The notes under the pieces: generated by a model
The model's database searches: none
What the model saw: the letters and a program-made list of their open reading frames with translations, nothing else
Told to the model about the DNA's origin: nothing
In this document: one piece after another, positions 23,998 through 25,438 of the stretch
How the letters are laid out: each line of letters opens with the position of its first letter
Numbering within the stretch: position 1 is the first letter of the stretch
Assembly (NCBI GenBank): GCA_003354055.1
Contig: PIVQ01000029.1
Location: 1 to 25,438, forward strand
DNA length: 25,438 bases
Direction: 5' to 3'
From: Desulfobacteraceae bacterium
GTDB taxonomy: Bacteria; Desulfobacterota; Desulfobacteria; Desulfobacterales; Desulfobacteraceae
Made by a program: the position numbers and the translations under genes

Positions 23998-25323
23998 ATG
24001 AAAATTAGATTTATCCGTCTTTTACTGCTTGTGATGATATTGTCTTTTCTCAGCCCGCCAATGGTAATCCAAGCCGGCGATCAACCCCTAACCGGTATTC
24101 CGCCTGTTCGCTACCAGGTCCAATTGCATGAAAAGCCCTCTGAATTTTTCACGGTAGAGGTCAGCGGGACCAGTTATGAACGTGGATTTCAGCACGGCAA
24201 AGCCTTGCGGAAAATCATCCGGCCTGCGGTCAACCGATTTAAATACGAACTGATTCTTCCCATTCTTGAGGCTTTGGAATCAAAAGCCTCCTATGAAGAT
24301 TACCGCAACTTCTTTATGGAACAGACCGGATTGCTTGCAACCGCCAAAACAAGGGTTCCGGATCTTGTGGAGGAGATACGTGGAATCGCAGATGGTGCTA
24401 AGCTTTCCTTTGAAGATGTATTTATCTACAATTTGAACTTCGATGAAACCTTCTGGGTGTTGGAAAAGATGACGGGAGAGGATCCTATCCTGCTCATGGA
24501 AAAATGGGAGCACGGTTATGTCAACGGGCACTGTTCCCACGGATCCGTATGGGATAACGGCAGGGCTACCATGGGGTACAGTCTGGATTGGGTCCGAACC
24601 TTTGAGGGAACCCAGGCCCTGATCAAGCATGTCTTGCCCAACGGAGATGTTCTGCTTTTAACCACCTATGCCGGAACCCTTATCGGCCACGGCATTAATG
24701 CAACGCAGGGCTACACCTTTTCCCCCCACTCGAAATTTCAGCTTGCCCATGATGTCGACAATGGATTGGCCCAGATTTTTATCTACCGCAAACTGATTGA
24801 GGCCGGCAGTGTTGAAAAGGCCATTCAATTTTTGCACCGGATCCGTCCGGCCGCAGGCCTTGGGTATACCCTGATGGATAAAAACGGTACCCGCACTTTT
24901 GAGATCTCTTCAAACAATGTGGTGGAATTTAAAACCGATGGTGATTGGATGGCGGTGGCCAATGTGGCCCGGGTCAACAATGATTTGTCCCGTTCAAACC
25001 TGGAAGTCTATGGACTTGAAAAAGGCCGCATTGATATGCAGAATCTGCCCGACCTCTACTGGACATTCAATAAAGACAGCGTCAAGCGCTTTAATCTTTT
25101 AAAAAATACCATCAAGGGTAAAACAGTGACTCAGATGGATGTTTCAGCCTGGGAGAATCTTTTTACCCAATATCCCTTGAACAAGCCGGTCAATGAGGAT
25201 ATTGCGACAACCAATCTATGGCATGTGGTTGAAATTGACTGCGAGTATATCACCTATCATGTTTCGCCTGGGAACCCCGGAAACCTTCCGCTGGAAGAAT
25301 ATCGTTTTAAATACGCAAACTAG
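23998..25323 (+). CDS. Exported C45-type Ntn-hydrolase (acyltransferase/acid-amidase-like)
   Basis: A 441-residue protein with a signal peptide (FIRLLLLVMILSFLSPPMVIQA). The body resembles the C45 family (acyl-CoA:6-APA acyltransferase, acid ceramidase/NAAA-like and phospholipase B-like Ntn-hydrolases): SGTSYERGFQHGKALR near residues 56-71, then HCSHGSVWDN, where Cys179 is the probable autoprocessing nucleophile, followed by GYSLDW. Members cleave or form amide bonds. It should work in the periplasm or outside. AGAGG lies shortly before the ATG. Its stop codon TAG runs into the end of an IS5-like element: the last G belongs to the IS end, so the native C-terminus may have been altered. Amide chemistry fits the cytoplasmic amidase in this window, but a shared pathway is inference. 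Confidence 0.82.
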   Translation: MKIRFIRLLLLVMILSFLSPPMVIQAGDQPLTGIPPVRYQVQLHEKPSEFFTVEVSGTSYERGFQHGKALRKIIRPAVNRFKYELILPILEALESKASYEDYRNFFMEQTGLLATAKTRVPDLVEEIRGIADGAKLSFEDVFIYNLNFDETFWVLEKMTGEDPILLMEKWEHGYVNGHCSHGSVWDNGRATMGYSLDWVRTFEGTQALIKHVLPNGDVLLLTTYAGTLIGHGINATQGYTFSPHSKFQLAHDVDNGLAQIFIYRKLIEAGSVEKAIQFLHRIRPAAGLGYTLMDKNGTRTFEISSNNVVEFKTDGDWMAVANVARVNNDLSRSNLEVYGLEKGRIDMQNLPDLYWTFNKDSVKRFNLLKNTIKGKTVTQMDVSAWENLFTQYPLNKPVNEDIATTNLWHVVEIDCEYITYHVSPGNPGNLPLEEYRFKYAN

Positions 25324-25438
25324 GGGCTGTTTCTAAATAATTCATTGCAACCAGACCAAGCAAGAAGCGATGAGCACCATCGCATTGTAGCTGCTGGCCA
25401 ATTTTTCATATCGAGTCGAAACTCGCCGATAGGACTTT
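25323..25438 (-). mobile_element. IS5-like insertion sequence, terminal end (runs off the window)
   Basis: The terminus begins with GGGGCTGTTTCTAA at 25323 and encloses the 3' end of a transposase read on the minus strand. A near-identical terminus sequence occurs alone at 668-682. The element continues beyond the window, so its length and other end cannot be seen. Confidence 0.7.
25342..25438 (-). CDS. IS5-family transposase, C-terminal fragment
   Basis: The minus strand encodes 31 residues ending at a TGA. They contain SYRRVSTRYEKLASSYNAM followed by a hydrophobic stretch ending in VWLQ, the characteristic C-terminus of IS5-family DDE transposases (RRV-TRYEKLA-Y-A---LA---W). The gene enters from the right edge of the window. 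Whether the full gene is intact cannot be judged. Confidence 0.75.
   Translation of the reverse strand, partial: KSYRRVSTRYEKLASSYNAMVLIASCLVWLQ

Noticed and set aside
1..25438. CRISPR arrays, tRNA or rRNA genes
   Set aside because: No regularly spaced repeats, and nothing recognised as tRNA or rRNA, on reading through the window.

Overview
The window looks like a chromosomal piece of a Gram-negative, probably anaerobic bacterium. Protein style, sigma-54 control and outer-membrane genes fit a Desulfobacterota (Desulfobacter-like) relative. That placement is an inference from gene content; no rRNA or other phylogenetic marker is present. Nearly everything lies on the + strand and groups into a few units.

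Left edge (1-2711): a YrdC/Sua5/YciO-family gene, then a minus-strand sigma-54 enhancer-binding regulator with two PAS-like sensor regions, transcribed away from the main cluster.

Operon A (2718-10416): a bacterial microcompartment (BMC) locus. It encodes an acylating aldehyde dehydrogenase, two tandem-domain shell trimers, a small BMC-associated protein, a EutN/CcmL pentamer, a BMC-H hexamer, a class III PLP enzyme, an APH/choline-kinase-like kinase and an amidase-signature hydrolase. There is no diol dehydratase, EutBC, glycyl-radical enzyme, phosphotransacylase or alcohol dehydrogenase. The set resembles the RMM (Rhodococcus/Mycobacterium microcompartment) type. The simplest reading is a B12-independent amino-alcohol pathway: the amidase frees an amino alcohol from an amide, the kinase phosphorylates it, the PLP enzyme acts as phospho-lyase (aldehyde + NH3 + Pi), and the dehydrogenase makes acyl-CoA inside the shell.

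Operon B (10849-20974): DUF1302 outer-membrane barrel, DUF1329 periplasmic protein, YCF48-type propeller, RND/MMPL permease, a chemoreceptor and an MFS transporter. This looks like an envelope uptake/export and taxis module for a (probably hydrophobic) compound. Operons A and B each have a sigma-54 -24/-12 promoter, and each carries a TGTCTAGACA-type palindrome centred about 102 bp upstream of the -24 element. The divergent regulator therefore probably controls both as one catabolic regulon.

Right part (21120-25438): a less GC-rich, stand-alone exported serine hydrolase (NylB/class C beta-lactamase fold) with its own promoter, candidate operator and intrinsic terminator; a PAP2 phosphatase overlapping a beta-barrel ORF; an exported C45-type Ntn-hydrolase; and the end of an IS5-like insertion sequence whose terminus supplies part of the last gene's stop codon. 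Three unrelated amide-hydrolase-type folds occur in the window, which supports an amide-linked substrate but does not prove it.
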